From Streptomyces sp. G44 (GTDB lineage Bacteria > Actinomycetota > Actinomycetes > Streptomycetales > Streptomycetaceae): a stretch of 64,000 nt of DNA. The notes beneath the pieces were generated by a model. That model was given only the letters and a program-made list of their open reading frames with translations, had not been told where the DNA came from and ran no database searches. Within the stretch, counting starts at the first letter, position 1; each line of letters begins with the position of its first letter. Where the stretch lies: the NCBI RefSeq assembly GCF_016905445.1, contig NZ_JAFEXF010000004.1, positions 62,001 to 126,000 of the forward strand, in the 5' to 3' direction. This document shows positions 20,575-28,461 of the stretch, piece after piece. Position numbers and translations under genes: made by a program.

Positions 20575-22536
20575 TTGTCCGCATCTCTGCCCGCGCCGCG
20601 CCCGCCCGTGCCGGATGCGACCGCCCTCGCCGTGGTCGGCGCGGGGCCCCGCGGCACCAGCGTGGTCGAACGGCTCTGCGCGTCGGCCGCCGAACTCCTC
20701 GCCCCCGGGACGCGGCTGACGGTCCATGTCGTCGACCCCGCGCCGCCGGGCCCCGGCCGCGTCTGGCGGACGGCCCAGCCCGCCGAGCTCCTGATGAACA
20801 CCGTCGCCTCCCAGGTGACCCTCTTCACGGACGAGAGCGTCGACTGCTCGGGGCCGATACGGCCGGGCCCGAGCCTGTACGAATGGGCGGCCGCGGGACG
20901 CGTGCCGGGGCTCGGGCCCGACGACTATCCGACCCGCGCCTGCTACGGCCGCTATCTGGAGTGGGTCTTCGCCGAGGTCGTGCGGACCGCGCCCGGTTCC
21001 ATACGCGTCCAGGTCCACGCGGCGCGGGCCCTGCGGCTGGACGAGACGGCGGACGGGCTCCAGAGCCTCGTACTCGACGACGGCCGCGAACTGTCCGGCC
21101 TCTCGGCGGTCGTCCTGGCGCAAGGACACCTGCCGGCCCGCCCCGCCCCGGACGAGGAGCTCCTGACGGACCACGCCGCGCGGCACGGCCTGCGGCACTT
21201 CCCGCCCGCCAACCCGGCCGACCTGGACCTGTCCGCCGTCGCCCCCGGCGAGCCGGTGCTGCTGCGCGGCCTGGGTCTCAACTTCTTCGACCACATGGCG
21301 CTGCTGAGCACGGGCCGCGGCGGCCGGTACCTGCCAAAGCCCGACGGCACCCTGCGCTACGAACCGTCGGGCCACGAACCGCGGCTCTACGCGGGTTCGC
21401 GGCGCGGCGTCCCCTACCAGGCGCGCGGGGACAACGCCAAGGGCCCCTACGGGCGCCACCGGCCCGCCGTCCTCACCGACGACGTCATAGCCCGCTTCCG
21501 CAAGCGCGCGGACAGCGGCGACGCCCCGGGCTTCCTGGACGAGATATGGCCCCTGGTCGCCAAGGAGGTGGAGACGGTCTACTACGCGGCGCTGCTCGCC
21601 GCGCGGGGCGGCACCCCCGAGAGTGTCGGGGGATTCCGGGAGCGGTTTCTCGCCACCGCCCACCAGAGCCCCCAAGAGTCCCTGCTGCTCGACGAGTCGG
21701 GGCTCGCGGAGGGCGACCGCTGGTCGTGGGAGCGGCTCTCGCGCCCGCACCCCGCCCGCCCCTTCGCCTCCCCCGACGAGCACCGCGCCTGGCTGCTGGC
21801 CCATCTGCGCGAGGACGCCGCGCAGGCCGCGCTCGGCAATGTCGCGGGCCCGCTGAAGGCCGCGCTCGACGTGCTGCGCGACCTGCGCAACGAACTGCGC
21901 CGCGTCGTCGACCACCGCGGCCTGTCCGGCGCCTCGCGCCGCGCGCACCTCGACCGCTGGTACACCCCGCTCAACGCGTTCCTCTCCATCGGCCCGCCGC
22001 GCCGCCGCATCGAGGAGATGACGGCGCTGATCGAGGCGGGCGTCCTGGAGGTGCTCGGCCCGCGCCTGAGCGTGCGGCCGGACGGCGGGGCGTTCCTCGC
22101 GCACTCCCCGGACGTACCGGGTTCCGGTGTGCGGGTCACCACACTGATCGAGGCCCGGCTGCCCGAGCCGGACCTGCGCCGCACCGCGGACGGACTGCTC
22201 GCGGCGCTCCTGGAGGCCGGCCACTGCCGCCCCCACGTCGTCGACGGCCACGAGACGGGAGGCCTGGACGTGACCGTGCGCCCGTACCGCGTGATAGACC
22301 GTCAGGGGCGGGCGCACGCACGGCGGTTCGCGTTCGGCGTGCCCACGGAAGGGGTGCACTGGGTGACGGCCGCCGGTGCCCGGCCCGGCGTCGACTCGGT
22401 CACCCTGTCGGACGCGGACGCCGTCGCGCGGGCCGCGCTGCGTGCCGCCACCGGACGCGGGGAGGCGCGGCCGGACGGAAAAGCGGAACCGGCTGACCGA
22501 ATGTTGAACTTGCAAGCACTAATTAGGTACCCCTAA
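20575..22536 (+). CDS. FAD/NAD(P)-binding protein (FAD_NAD_binding_9 type)
   Basis: The 653-residue protein begins with a Rossmann dinucleotide loop, LAVVGAGPRGTSVVERL, close to the N-terminus. VVLAQGHLP in the middle is a second nucleotide-contact region. The large size and the GPGRVWRT block match the PF13454 group, which covers proteins of unknown function and relatives of flavin amine hydroxylases. An oxidoreductase or N-hydroxylase role is possible but unproven. The TTG at 20575 is chosen because GGGAG precedes it by 8 bases and the Rossmann loop follows about 18 residues later. Confidence 0.75.
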   Translation: MSASLPAPRPPVPDATALAVVGAGPRGTSVVERLCASAAELLAPGTRLTVHVVDPAPPGPGRVWRTAQPAELLMNTVASQVTLFTDESVDCSGPIRPGPSLYEWAAAGRVPGLGPDDYPTRACYGRYLEWVFAEVVRTAPGSIRVQVHAARALRLDETADGLQSLVLDDGRELSGLSAVVLAQGHLPARPAPDEELLTDHAARHGLRHFPPANPADLDLSAVAPGEPVLLRGLGLNFFDHMALLSTGRGGRYLPKPDGTLRYEPSGHEPRLYAGSRRGVPYQARGDNAKGPYGRHRPAVLTDDVIARFRKRADSGDAPGFLDEIWPLVAKEVETVYYAALLAARGGTPESVGGFRERFLATAHQSPQESLLLDESGLAEGDRWSWERLSRPHPARPFASPDEHRAWLLAHLREDAAQAALGNVAGPLKAALDVLRDLRNELRRVVDHRGLSGASRRAHLDRWYTPLNAFLSIGPPRRRIEEMTALIEAGVLEVLGPRLSVRPDGGAFLAHSPDVPGSGVRVTTLIEARLPEPDLRRTADGLLAALLEAGHCRPHVVDGHETGGLDVTVRPYRVIDRQGRAHARRFAFGVPTEGVHWVTAAGARPGVDSVTLSDADAVARAALRAATGRGEARPDGKAEPADRMLNLQALIRYP

Positions 22537-22539
22537 TCT
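22510..22539 (+). promoter_or_regulatory. Promoter and overlapping dyad upstream of doxX-like gene
   Basis: TTGCAA (22510-22515) and TAATCT (22534-22539) are 18 bp apart, a plausible vegetative promoter. The -10 overlaps a dyad, ATTAGG-TACC-CCTAAT (22522-22537), so a repressor there would block RNA polymerase. The patch is strikingly AT-rich for this genome. It also contains the stop codon of the upstream flavoprotein gene. Confidence 0.5.
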
Positions 22540-22583
22540 TGGGCCTCCGCTCGGTTCCGTCCCCAACCGAAGGAGTTCCCACC

Positions 22584-23036
22584 ATGACCGGACGCCTCAA
22601 CAGCGCCCAGCCCTACGCCCTCGGCCTGTTCCGCATAGTGATCGGCCTGCTCTTCGCCTGCCACGGCGCCGCCTCCCTCTTCGGCGTGCTCGGCGGCGCG
22701 GGCGGCGACGGCAGCACCATCGACGCGGGCACCTGGCCCGGCTGGTACGCGGCCGTCATCCAGCTCGTCGGCGGCGGCCTGGTCCTCCTCGGCCTCGGCA
22801 CCCGCGCCGCCGCGTTCATCTCGTCAGGCTCCATGGCCTACGCCTACTTCAAGGTCCACCAGCCGGAGGCGCTGTGGCCGATGGAGAACGGCGGCGAGGC
22901 CTCGGCGATGTTCTGCTGGGCGATGCTGCTCCTCGTCTTCACCGGCTCCGGCGCGTTCGGCCTGGACCGCCTCATCGCCGCGCGCGGCGCGAGCGGCGAC
23001 GACAAGGCCTCGGAGCGCGCCCCGGTCGCCGCCTGA
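22584..23036 (+). CDS. DoxX-family membrane protein
   Basis: The 150-residue protein has four predicted membrane helices. It shows the family features ALGLFRIVIGLLFACHGA at the start and an AWLP-like PGWYAAVIQLVGGGLVLLGLGTR in the middle. In mycobacteria DoxX forms a membrane oxidoreductase complex with SodA and SseA in thiol and redox homeostasis; here no such partner is adjacent. AAGGAG precedes the ATG at 22584. It appears to have its own regulated promoter and ends in a strong hairpin. Confidence 0.85.
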   Translation: MTGRLNSAQPYALGLFRIVIGLLFACHGAASLFGVLGGAGGDGSTIDAGTWPGWYAAVIQLVGGGLVLLGLGTRAAAFISSGSMAYAYFKVHQPEALWPMENGGEASAMFCWAMLLLVFTGSGAFGLDRLIAARGASGDDKASERAPVAA

Positions 23037-23049
23037 CCGGCCACGCCCC

Positions 23050-23110
23050 GTCACGCGTCCCGGACGCGTGACGGCGCCCCCTTTCCCGTACGTACGAGGA
23101 AGGGGGCGCC
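23050..23110 (+). terminator. Double hairpin terminator region after doxX-like gene
   Basis: The first element pairs GTCACGCGTCC (23050-23060) with GGACGCGTGAC (23062-23072) around one central base. The second pairs GGCGCCCCCTT(T)CC (23073-23086) with GGAAGGGGGCGCC (23098-23110), with one bulged T. The second is the better intrinsic terminator. Both follow the stop codon at 23036. Confidence 0.75.
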
Positions 23111-23309
23111 GCCATGTGGGGCGACACGGCCGTACGGCGCGCCGGGGCGGAGCAGCCGGGTGAACGTGACGTGGCGAACATACGAGCCCCCAGCGGATCT
23201 TCGCCCCGGCGTGCGGCGTACGCTGTACAGCTGTCATCAGGCCGCCCCTGCCGTTCCCCGCGACACAGCGGCAACGCGCTGCCGATCGGGGAAGCAACGG
23301 GGAGTTGTG

Positions 23310-23918
23310 GTGCTGGAGAGTGTGGGGGCGCTGACCGGCAGCCCATGGATCTACGCGGTCGTGGCCGTGTCCGTTCTGTTCGACGTCTTCGTGCCGGTTC
23401 TGCCGAGCGGCGTCCTCGTGATCATGTCGGCCACCGCGGCGGCGGCCGCGGGCACCGGCGGCGTTCCGCACAACGTCCCCGACATCATGCTGCTCACCCT
23501 CAGCGCGGCCACCGCCTCGGTCCTCGGCGACATGGCCGCCTTCCGCCTGGCCTGGCGCGGCGGCGACCGCCTCGACCGCGCCATCGCCCGCTCCCGCAGG
23601 CTGACCACGGCGCAGGAACGGCTCGGCGCGGCGCTCTCCCGGGGCGGCGGCGTCCTCGTCGTCATCGCGCGCTTCGCCCCGGCGGGCCGCTCCATCGTCT
23701 CGCTCGGCGCGGGCGCGGCCCACCGCAAGCTGCGCGAGTTCCTGCCGTGGTCCGTGCTCGCGGGCGTGGCCTGGGCCGGCTACAGCGTGGCGCTCGGCTA
23801 CCTCGGCGGCCAGTGGCTCGGCGCGACGTGGCTCGCCACGGGCGTCTCCCTGCTCGCGCTCTTCGCGGCGGGCTCGGTGGCGGCGTTCTTGGTGCGCCGC
23901 CCGCGGCCTACGGCCTGA
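23310..23918 (+). CDS. DedA-family membrane protein
   Basis: The 202-residue protein has the DedA/SNARE-associated core. FVPVLPSGVLVIMSATAAAA is the first re-entrant region. RFAPAGRSIVSLGAGAAHRKLREFLPWS carries the R-x-x-P-x-x-R pattern, and WAGYSVALGYLGG forms the last helices. DedA proteins act in membrane lipid flipping and proton-motive-force homeostasis. The GTG at 23310 is chosen since GGGGAG lies 5 bases upstream; a longer in-frame reading from 23160 lacks a ribosome site and looks non-coding. Confidence 0.8.
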   Translation: MLESVGALTGSPWIYAVVAVSVLFDVFVPVLPSGVLVIMSATAAAAAGTGGVPHNVPDIMLLTLSAATASVLGDMAAFRLAWRGGDRLDRAIARSRRLTTAQERLGAALSRGGGVLVVIARFAPAGRSIVSLGAGAAHRKLREFLPWSVLAGVAWAGYSVALGYLGGQWLGATWLATGVSLLALFAAGSVAAFLVRRPRPTA

Positions 23919-24017
23919 AGGCACGTACGACGCGCCGGGTGACGGGCGTCACGAGGCCCTACGAGGCGCTGCGTGATGGGCACCACGAGGCCCTACGAGG
24001 CGCTGCGTGACGGGCGG

Positions 24018-24239
24018 CTACGACGCGCGGGCGCCGCGCACCTCCAGTCCGGCGAGCAGCTCCGCGGTCGCCTCGGCCACGGCGTCGACGGCCCGTTCGA
24101 AGACCTCGCGGTTGTGCGCGGCCGGGGCGCGGAACCCGGAGACCTTGCGCACGTACTGAAGCGCGGCGGCCCGGATCTCCTCCTCGGTGGCGTCGTCGGG
24201 GATGGCGGGCGGACGGAGCGTCTTGATGCTTCGGCACAT
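24018..24239 (-). CDS. DUF2277 family small protein
   Basis: The 73-residue protein starts MCRSIKTLRPP and continues ATEEEIRAAALQYVRKVSGFR, which is the DUF2277 signature. The conserved Cys at residue 2 suggests metal or redox binding. The function of the family is unknown. It is divergent from the next gene with 111 bases between them. Confidence 0.85.
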   Translation of the reverse strand: MCRSIKTLRPPAIPDDATEEEIRAAALQYVRKVSGFRAPAAHNREVFERAVDAVAEATAELLAGLEVRGARAS

Positions 24240-24350
24240 GCCTCCAGCCTGCCACCGGTCGCCCGGTTCGCGTACCGCGGCAGCCCCGCCCACCCGAGGG
24301 CCGCCGGGCGTCCCGCGACCCCCAATTCGAACAGGAGTAGCATTGCACCC

Positions 24351-24710
24351 GTGCCTCCTTCCTCTTCCCTCGACTTCCCGAGCGACCTCCTCGCCGCCCA
24401 GGAGGAACTGCACCAGGTCCGGTCCGAACTGCTGGCCCTGCTCAAACGCCTGCCCTGGTCCGTCGAGCCGCTCGACGGCTTCAGCGACACCGGCGGCTGG
24501 CGCAGCGTGGAGCGTCCCGCCTCCCCCGGCTGGACCCCGGACGAACAGGCCGAGGTGGAGAAACTGCGCGCGCGGGAGCGGGAGTTGGCGGTCTCCGTGA
24601 CCTGCCACGGGTACTGGGAACAGCTCTCCGGCGCGGACGTGGTCACCGCAAGGGCCCGCCTCAAGCACGTCCACGACCCCGCCGAGGACTCCGGCCACGC
24701 GGACGACTGA
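24351..24710 (+). CDS. Conserved hypothetical protein, mostly helical
   Basis: The 119-residue protein is soluble, acidic and helical (DLLAAQEELHQVRSELLALL; DEQAEVEKLRARERELAVSV). A short WSVEP...GGWRSVERP...GWTPDEQ segment of aromatic residues looks like a small binding surface. The GTG at 24351 is the likely start; AGGAG lies 13 bases upstream, slightly far, so initiation may be a little different. Similar proteins are common in Streptomyces, and I know of no assigned role. Confidence 0.6.
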   Translation: MPPSSSLDFPSDLLAAQEELHQVRSELLALLKRLPWSVEPLDGFSDTGGWRSVERPASPGWTPDEQAEVEKLRARERELAVSVTCHGYWEQLSGADVVTARARLKHVHDPAEDSGHADD

Positions 24711-24733
24711 CGGGGGCGTGCAGGGTGGTGCGG

Positions 24734-24940
24734 TTACTGCATGGCGGTGACGGTGGTGTTCGGTGTGGTCGAGCAGTCCGCGATGCCGGTGCCGCCGCTG
24801 CCGAGGACGTGGATCGTGCGGCCGAGGATCCTCGCCGTGGACGCACCGTTGGTGTACTTCGTGAACCTGGCTGTCTCGGGTGCGGCCGACGACGACCAGC
24901 TCCCCGCCGCGGGGCGCCGTGACCACGTACATGAGGGCAT
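24734..24940 (-). pseudogene. Possible remnant of a secreted or surface protein gene
   Basis: On the minus strand the end of this reading frame gives a protein-like stretch: FTKYTNGASTARILGRTIHV, then LGSGGTGIADCSTTPNTTVT, before a stop. The beginning MYVVTAPRGGELVVV is found in a different frame (from 24932). This suggests a small gene broken by a frameshift. No ribosome site or full domain is visible. It lies at the left side of the tRNA-associated decayed region. Evidence is weak. Confidence 0.3.
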
Positions 24941-24943
24941 GGC

Positions 24944-24974
24944 AAAGCCCGGCCGCTGCCGTTGCAGCCGGGCT
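24944..24974 (-). terminator. Hairpin terminator downstream of the lipoprotein gene
   Basis: AAGCCCGGC (24944-24952) and GCCGGGCTT (24966-24974) form a perfect 9-bp stem with a 13-base loop. It lies 11 bases past the stop codon of the minus-strand lipoprotein gene. Confidence 0.75.
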
Positions 24975-24985
24975 TGTCGTACGGA

Positions 24986-25405
24986 TCAGACCCCGCAGAA
25001 GCCTGTCGCCTTCAGCGCTTCGTTGATGTCCGTGCCCTGCTCTTCCGTCGTCGTCACGTCCTTGTACGTGAAGCGCTGAGACGCGAGCCAGTCAAGTCGC
25101 TTCGCCTTGCCGTTGATCGCCATGCACTGATTGCGGGCGGCGTCCACGGCCTTGTCCTCGTAGCGCACGACGTCTGGCGCGGCGGCCTGCAAGGCGCGAA
25201 TGAGCTTTGCGCGCTCAACGGCGTCGGGCTTCGGCGGCAGGCCCGCCGAGCGCGCCGCTTCGTCCTTCTGCTTCTGCGTCAGCTCAGGGGCCGTAGCGCT
25301 CGGCTTGGCCTTCGGTTTGTCGGCCTTGTCGTCATCGGATGAGCAGGCGGACAGGGCGAGGACGGCCGAGAGGAGCAGGGTGACGGTGGTGGTGCGGTGG
25401 TTCAT
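24986..25405 (-). CDS. Small lipoprotein, unknown function
   Basis: The 139-residue protein starts with a lipoprotein signal peptide: basic MNHRTTTV, a hydrophobic core, and the lipobox LSAC with Cys at about residue 20. The mature part is charged (KADKPKAKPSATAPELTQKQ) and ends with a Cys-containing tail. Two further cysteines (about 92 and 137) could pair. It is predicted to be anchored outside the membrane. The ATG at 25405 follows GGGGGAG. It lies in the decayed element next to tRNA-Val and may be cargo of it. Confidence 0.7.
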   Translation of the reverse strand: MNHRTTTVTLLLSAVLALSACSSDDDKADKPKAKPSATAPELTQKQKDEAARSAGLPPKPDAVERAKLIRALQAAAPDVVRYEDKAVDAARNQCMAINGKAKRLDWLASQRFTYKDVTTTEEQGTDINEALKATGFCGV

Positions 25406-25569
25406 GGACTCCCCCAGGGGTGGTGAGCTGGAGGGGTCATCATGCCGCCGCGGCGGGGGCGCACGGGTGGATATGCGAAAGCCGCGGTGGTGGGGTTGTC
25501 GTGTCCGGGCACGCCGGGCGCGGGGCCCACGGTGGGCCATGATCGGCCGGCATGCGACCAGGTCCGGCG

Positions 25570-26040
25570 CTACCGGGCACGGACGGCATCACGCAGCGCG
25601 GTATGGGCGTCCCTGCTCCGTTCCCGTCCTGCGTCCAGTGCGGCTTCAACGACGGCGTCGAAGCGTCCGTCGCGCACGCCCCCCAGCGGGATGTCGCTCA
25701 GGTCGATGGCCGACCAAGCGGCCTCCAGCGCGATGGTGGTCAGCTCGGGGTCCGTCGTGGTGAGCGCCAGACGGTCGAAAGCCGCGGTGACGGCCGAGCG
25801 GGCGCGGTACAGGTCGGCCCGCCCTTCCCTGCTGGGGGGTGCACCATCACGGAGGTCGGCGATCTGGAGCCAGAACCGTTCGCGGTAGGCCAGGGCAGCG
25901 GCGAGCAGCTGCGCGGTGGCGTCCAGGACCTGCTGCCGGTGCTCGGCTGCGCGGGCGCGGCGGTCCGTCCAGTGCGCGGTGAGGCTGGCCAGAGCGGCAC
26001 CGGCGAGCGTGCCGACGACGGCTATCAGGGTGGACCACAT
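25570..26040 (-). CDS. Small membrane-anchored helical protein, possible mobile-element gene
   Basis: The 156-residue protein starts with a hydrophobic helix (MWSTLIAVVGTLAGAALASL). A long amphipathic helix with many Arg, Ala and Gln follows (HWTDRRARAAEHRQQVLDA). Small proteins of this shape are common near Streptomyces integrative elements and are sometimes called KilB; that link is from memory of layout, not a search. GGAGAGG precedes the ATG at 26040. The integrase scrap and tRNA nearby agree with a mobile-element origin. Confidence 0.6.
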   Translation of the reverse strand: MWSTLIAVVGTLAGAALASLTAHWTDRRARAAEHRQQVLDATAQLLAAALAYRERFWLQIADLRDGAPPSREGRADLYRARSAVTAAFDRLALTTTDPELTTIALEAAWSAIDLSDIPLGGVRDGRFDAVVEAALDAGRERSRDAHTALRDAVRAR

Positions 26041-26250
26041 GGGCCTCTCCTCCGGTAGGGCTGCGACGCACATCGCCCAGGCGTTTGGGGAAGATCCGGA
26101 TCGTAGCGCCGTGCGGTGTCGAGGCGTACTGGAATGGTGCGGCCCCGCCGCGTCGACCCCAGGCGGGCAGTACTGGCGGCGCGGTAACTGCACGAGGGCG
26201 CGTCTGCGGCCTGCGGCCGACGGGCGGGACGCGGTCCCTCGAAAGGTCGG

Positions 26251-26373
26251 GTGGGCGCCGAAGACATTGAGGGCACCTACGAGCACGTGACACCGGAGAT
26301 GCGACATCACCGTCTGGCCTGCCTGCAAGCCCGTTGGGAGCGCGGGCGGCGTGTGGCGTCCGAGGCGCTGTAG
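26251..26373 (+). pseudogene. C-terminal remnant of a tyrosine-family site-specific integrase
   Basis: In the plus frame starting at 26251 the sequence reads VGAEDIEGTYEHVTPEMRHH, then RLACLQARWERGRRVASEAL, then a stop. T-Y-E-H-V-T-P-E-M followed by LQARWE is the typical end of actinobacterial tyrosine integrases, with the catalytic Tyr in TYEHV. The frame upstream is not integrase-like, so only about 40 residues survive. It sits 100 bases from the 3' end of tRNA-Val, where an integrase gene of a tRNA-targeting element would be. The rest of 26041-26418 has no intact gene. Confidence 0.65.
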
Positions 26374-26418
26374 GAGATCGCCAAGAGTTGATCTCCGGAG
26401 AAAACTCCCGACCGATCG

Positions 26419-26458
26419 CAGTGGAGCCCCCCACCGATCAAGGCAAGGGGCTCCACTG
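26419..26458 (-). terminator. Hairpin terminator downstream of tRNA-Val
   Basis: CAGTGGAGCCCC (26419-26430) pairs perfectly with GGGGCTCCACTG (26447-26458) with a 16-base loop. It begins 14 bases beyond the tRNA 3' end on the minus strand and could also stop transcription from the left. Confidence 0.75.
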
Positions 26459-26472
26459 CTGGTCAGACCCGG

Positions 26473-26544
26473 TGGGCGCGGACGGTTTCGAACCGCCGAC
26501 ATCCTCCTTGTAAGGGAGGCGCTCTACCCCTGAGCTACGCGCCC
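26473..26544 (-). tRNA. tRNA-Val (anticodon UAC)
   Basis: The minus strand gives a full cloverleaf. The acceptor arms are GGGCGCG and CGCGCCC, and the D arm has AGCTCAGGGGTAGAGC. The anticodon stem CCTCC/GGAGG encloses the loop CTTACAA with anticodon TAC. The T arm is GGCGG-TTCGAAA-CCGTC. The discriminator base is A, and CCA is not fully encoded (ACCG follows). Anticodon UAC reads Val codons. The 3' half is a likely attachment site for the decayed element beside it. Confidence 0.95.
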
Positions 26545-26735
26545 GGGACGAGTGGACAGCCTACCTTGCCGCGGGCAGTGCCTCGCAAACCGCCACCGCG
26601 CCCGCCCGGTGCCCCGCCGCGGCGAAACGCAAAGTCACTGTGCGTACGGCGAACTGACCGGCCCGTGTGTTCGTCCATAACCGGTGGGAGAATGTGACAC
26701 CGGGGCAGGGCGGATGACAGCACGGGAGAGGGACA

Positions 26736-28205
26736 GTGACGGCGACACCTTGGCAGCCGTACACACCGGACGGAGCGGGGGCCGACACGACGACGTCAGC
26801 GCCCGGCGTCGCGGTCACACCGCGGGCACGCGCCGGCCGGGTCCACGCGAGCGCGCGCCACGACCGACGTGCCCGAACCCTGCGTGACCTCCGCACCTTC
26901 GTCACCCTGGTCCTCCTCCCCCTCCCCCTCCTCGCCGCCGCCGCGCCCGCCGCGTTCGCGGGCGGCGGCACGCGCCGGTGGTTCGGAGGCCGTGGCGAGA
27001 GCCTGCGCGCGGAGGCGCAGGCCGCGAAGGACGCCGCTGCCGCCGCCTTCTACGAGCTGGACACCGCCCAGCGCGATCTGCGCATCTCCATCGAGACGAT
27101 CACCGCCGTCGACTCCACGCCCGCGGCCCGGCGCGCCGTCTCCGACTTCGAGGCGATCGGGCGCCGCATCGACGAGGTCAGCCACCAGTACATCAGCGCG
27201 GTGGACGCCCATGACCTGGACCGGGACGACCTCGACTCGGCGGTCGCGACGCGCGCCCGGACGGAGCTGACGCGGGCCAAGGACGAGCTGGCCAGGACCA
27301 GGGCGGACCTGGAGCGCTTCCAGCAGGGGCTCGGCCCGCTGCTGGACAAGGCGGAGACCCAGCTCGCCCGCCTCGCCCCGGCGGTCGAGCGCGCCCGCCA
27401 GACGCTGCTAGCCGCCAGCAACGCCCTCGACGCGGTCCGGGCGGCGGGCCTGAAGGCCGACGATCTCGCCGCCCGCCTGGCCGCCCTCGGCCCGGAGCTG
27501 ACCAAGCTCAACCAGGGCGCGGGCCGGCACGGCGTACCGGAGACGCTCCAGCGCGCCGACCGCGTGCAGCGCGACGCCGAGGCGGTGCGCGCCGAGGCCG
27601 AGCGGCTGCCCGAGCGCGCCGCCGAGATCGACCGGCGGCTCGTGTCGCTGCGTACCCGCGCGCAGGCCCTGACCACCCGCGGCGGCCAGGTCGAACCGGT
27701 CCTCAGCGAGCTGCGCCGCCGGTTCACCCTCGCCTGCTGGCAGGACCTCCAGCAGGTGCCCGACCAGGCCGGGGAGAGCGTCCGCCAGGCGGAGACCAAG
27801 CTCAAGGAGGCCCAGCGGGCCCGCGAGGAGCAGCGCTGGCCGGACGCCACCGCGCTGCTCTCGACGGTCCGCGCGCTGCTGAACTCGACGGACGAGGCGG
27901 TCTCCGCCGCCGGCGACCGCCTCCGCCGGCTCGACGCCGTGGCGAAGGACCCCCAGCAGGAGATCGACCGCACGCGCTTCGCGATCCGGGACGCGCAGCG
28001 CCTGGCGATGGCGGGCCGCCAGACCCCCGAGCCGCGCCACGCCCGCCCGCTGGACGACTCGGTGGCCCGCCTGGACCGCGCGGTGGCTTCCCTGGAGGGC
28101 CGCCACCCCGACTACTGGCACTTCCTGACCGAGACGGAGGCGATCCGCTCGACGGTGGCGCGCGTGGTCGCGCGGATCCGGGAGGAGCGGGGACACGCGG
28201 CGTGA
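26736..28205 (+). CDS. Membrane-anchored coiled-coil protein, unknown function
   Basis: The 489-residue protein has a disordered N-terminus. A hydrophobic segment follows at about 54-75 (TFVTLVLLPLPLLAAAAPAAFA). The remaining about 400 residues are almost entirely helical, with heptad-like Ala/Leu/Glu/Arg patterns (ARTELTRAKDELARTRADLE; RQAETKLKEAQRAREEQ). This is one long coiled-coil domain, probably extracytoplasmic. No enzyme motif is seen. The GTG at 26736 follows GGGAGAGGGA. A structural or cell-wall scaffolding role is possible but unproven. Confidence 0.7.
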   Translation: MTATPWQPYTPDGAGADTTTSAPGVAVTPRARAGRVHASARHDRRARTLRDLRTFVTLVLLPLPLLAAAAPAAFAGGGTRRWFGGRGESLRAEAQAAKDAAAAAFYELDTAQRDLRISIETITAVDSTPAARRAVSDFEAIGRRIDEVSHQYISAVDAHDLDRDDLDSAVATRARTELTRAKDELARTRADLERFQQGLGPLLDKAETQLARLAPAVERARQTLLAASNALDAVRAAGLKADDLAARLAALGPELTKLNQGAGRHGVPETLQRADRVQRDAEAVRAEAERLPERAAEIDRRLVSLRTRAQALTTRGGQVEPVLSELRRRFTLACWQDLQQVPDQAGESVRQAETKLKEAQRAREEQRWPDATALLSTVRALLNSTDEAVSAAGDRLRRLDAVAKDPQQEIDRTRFAIRDAQRLAMAGRQTPEPRHARPLDDSVARLDRAVASLEGRHPDYWHFLTETEAIRSTVARVVARIREERGHAA

Positions 28206-28227
28206 GGGCGGGCCCCCGGCACCACCC

Positions 28228-28452
28228 TCAGCCGCAGCAACCGCCGCCGCAGCAACCCCCGCCCCCGCCGGACGCGGCCGAAGGACCGGAGCCGGAGGCG
28301 GAGGCCGTCCCGCCCACAGCCACCGTCGACAACAACTTCACCGTGTCCTCGTGCCCCTCCGGGCACACCGCGGGATCGGCGGACTCCGCCATGGGCCGGC
28401 TCAGTTCAAACGTGTCGCCGCAGGAACGGCAGCGGTATTCGTATCGAGGCAT
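28228..28452 (-). CDS. FmdB-family zinc-ribbon protein
   Basis: The 74-residue protein starts MPRYEYRCRSCGDTFELSRP and continues with CPEGHED, the CxxC...C FmdB regulatory zinc ribbon. The last residues are a Gly/Cys cluster (GGGGGCCGGGCCG) that could add metal ligands. FmdB proteins are linked to amide or one-carbon regulation in some bacteria, but the general role is unknown. It is convergent with the coiled-coil gene, 22 bases apart. Confidence 0.8.
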   Translation of the reverse strand: MPRYEYRCRSCGDTFELSRPMAESADPAVCPEGHEDTVKLLSTVAVGGTASASGSGPSAASGGGGGCCGGGCCG

Positions 28453-28461
28453 GCGCCCAGG

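Noticed and set aside
18577..22515. A 1312-codon open frame on the minus strand
   Set aside because: It is the antisense shadow of the PhoD-like and flavoprotein genes; composition is Arg/Gly/Ala/Val-rich without domains or ribosome site.
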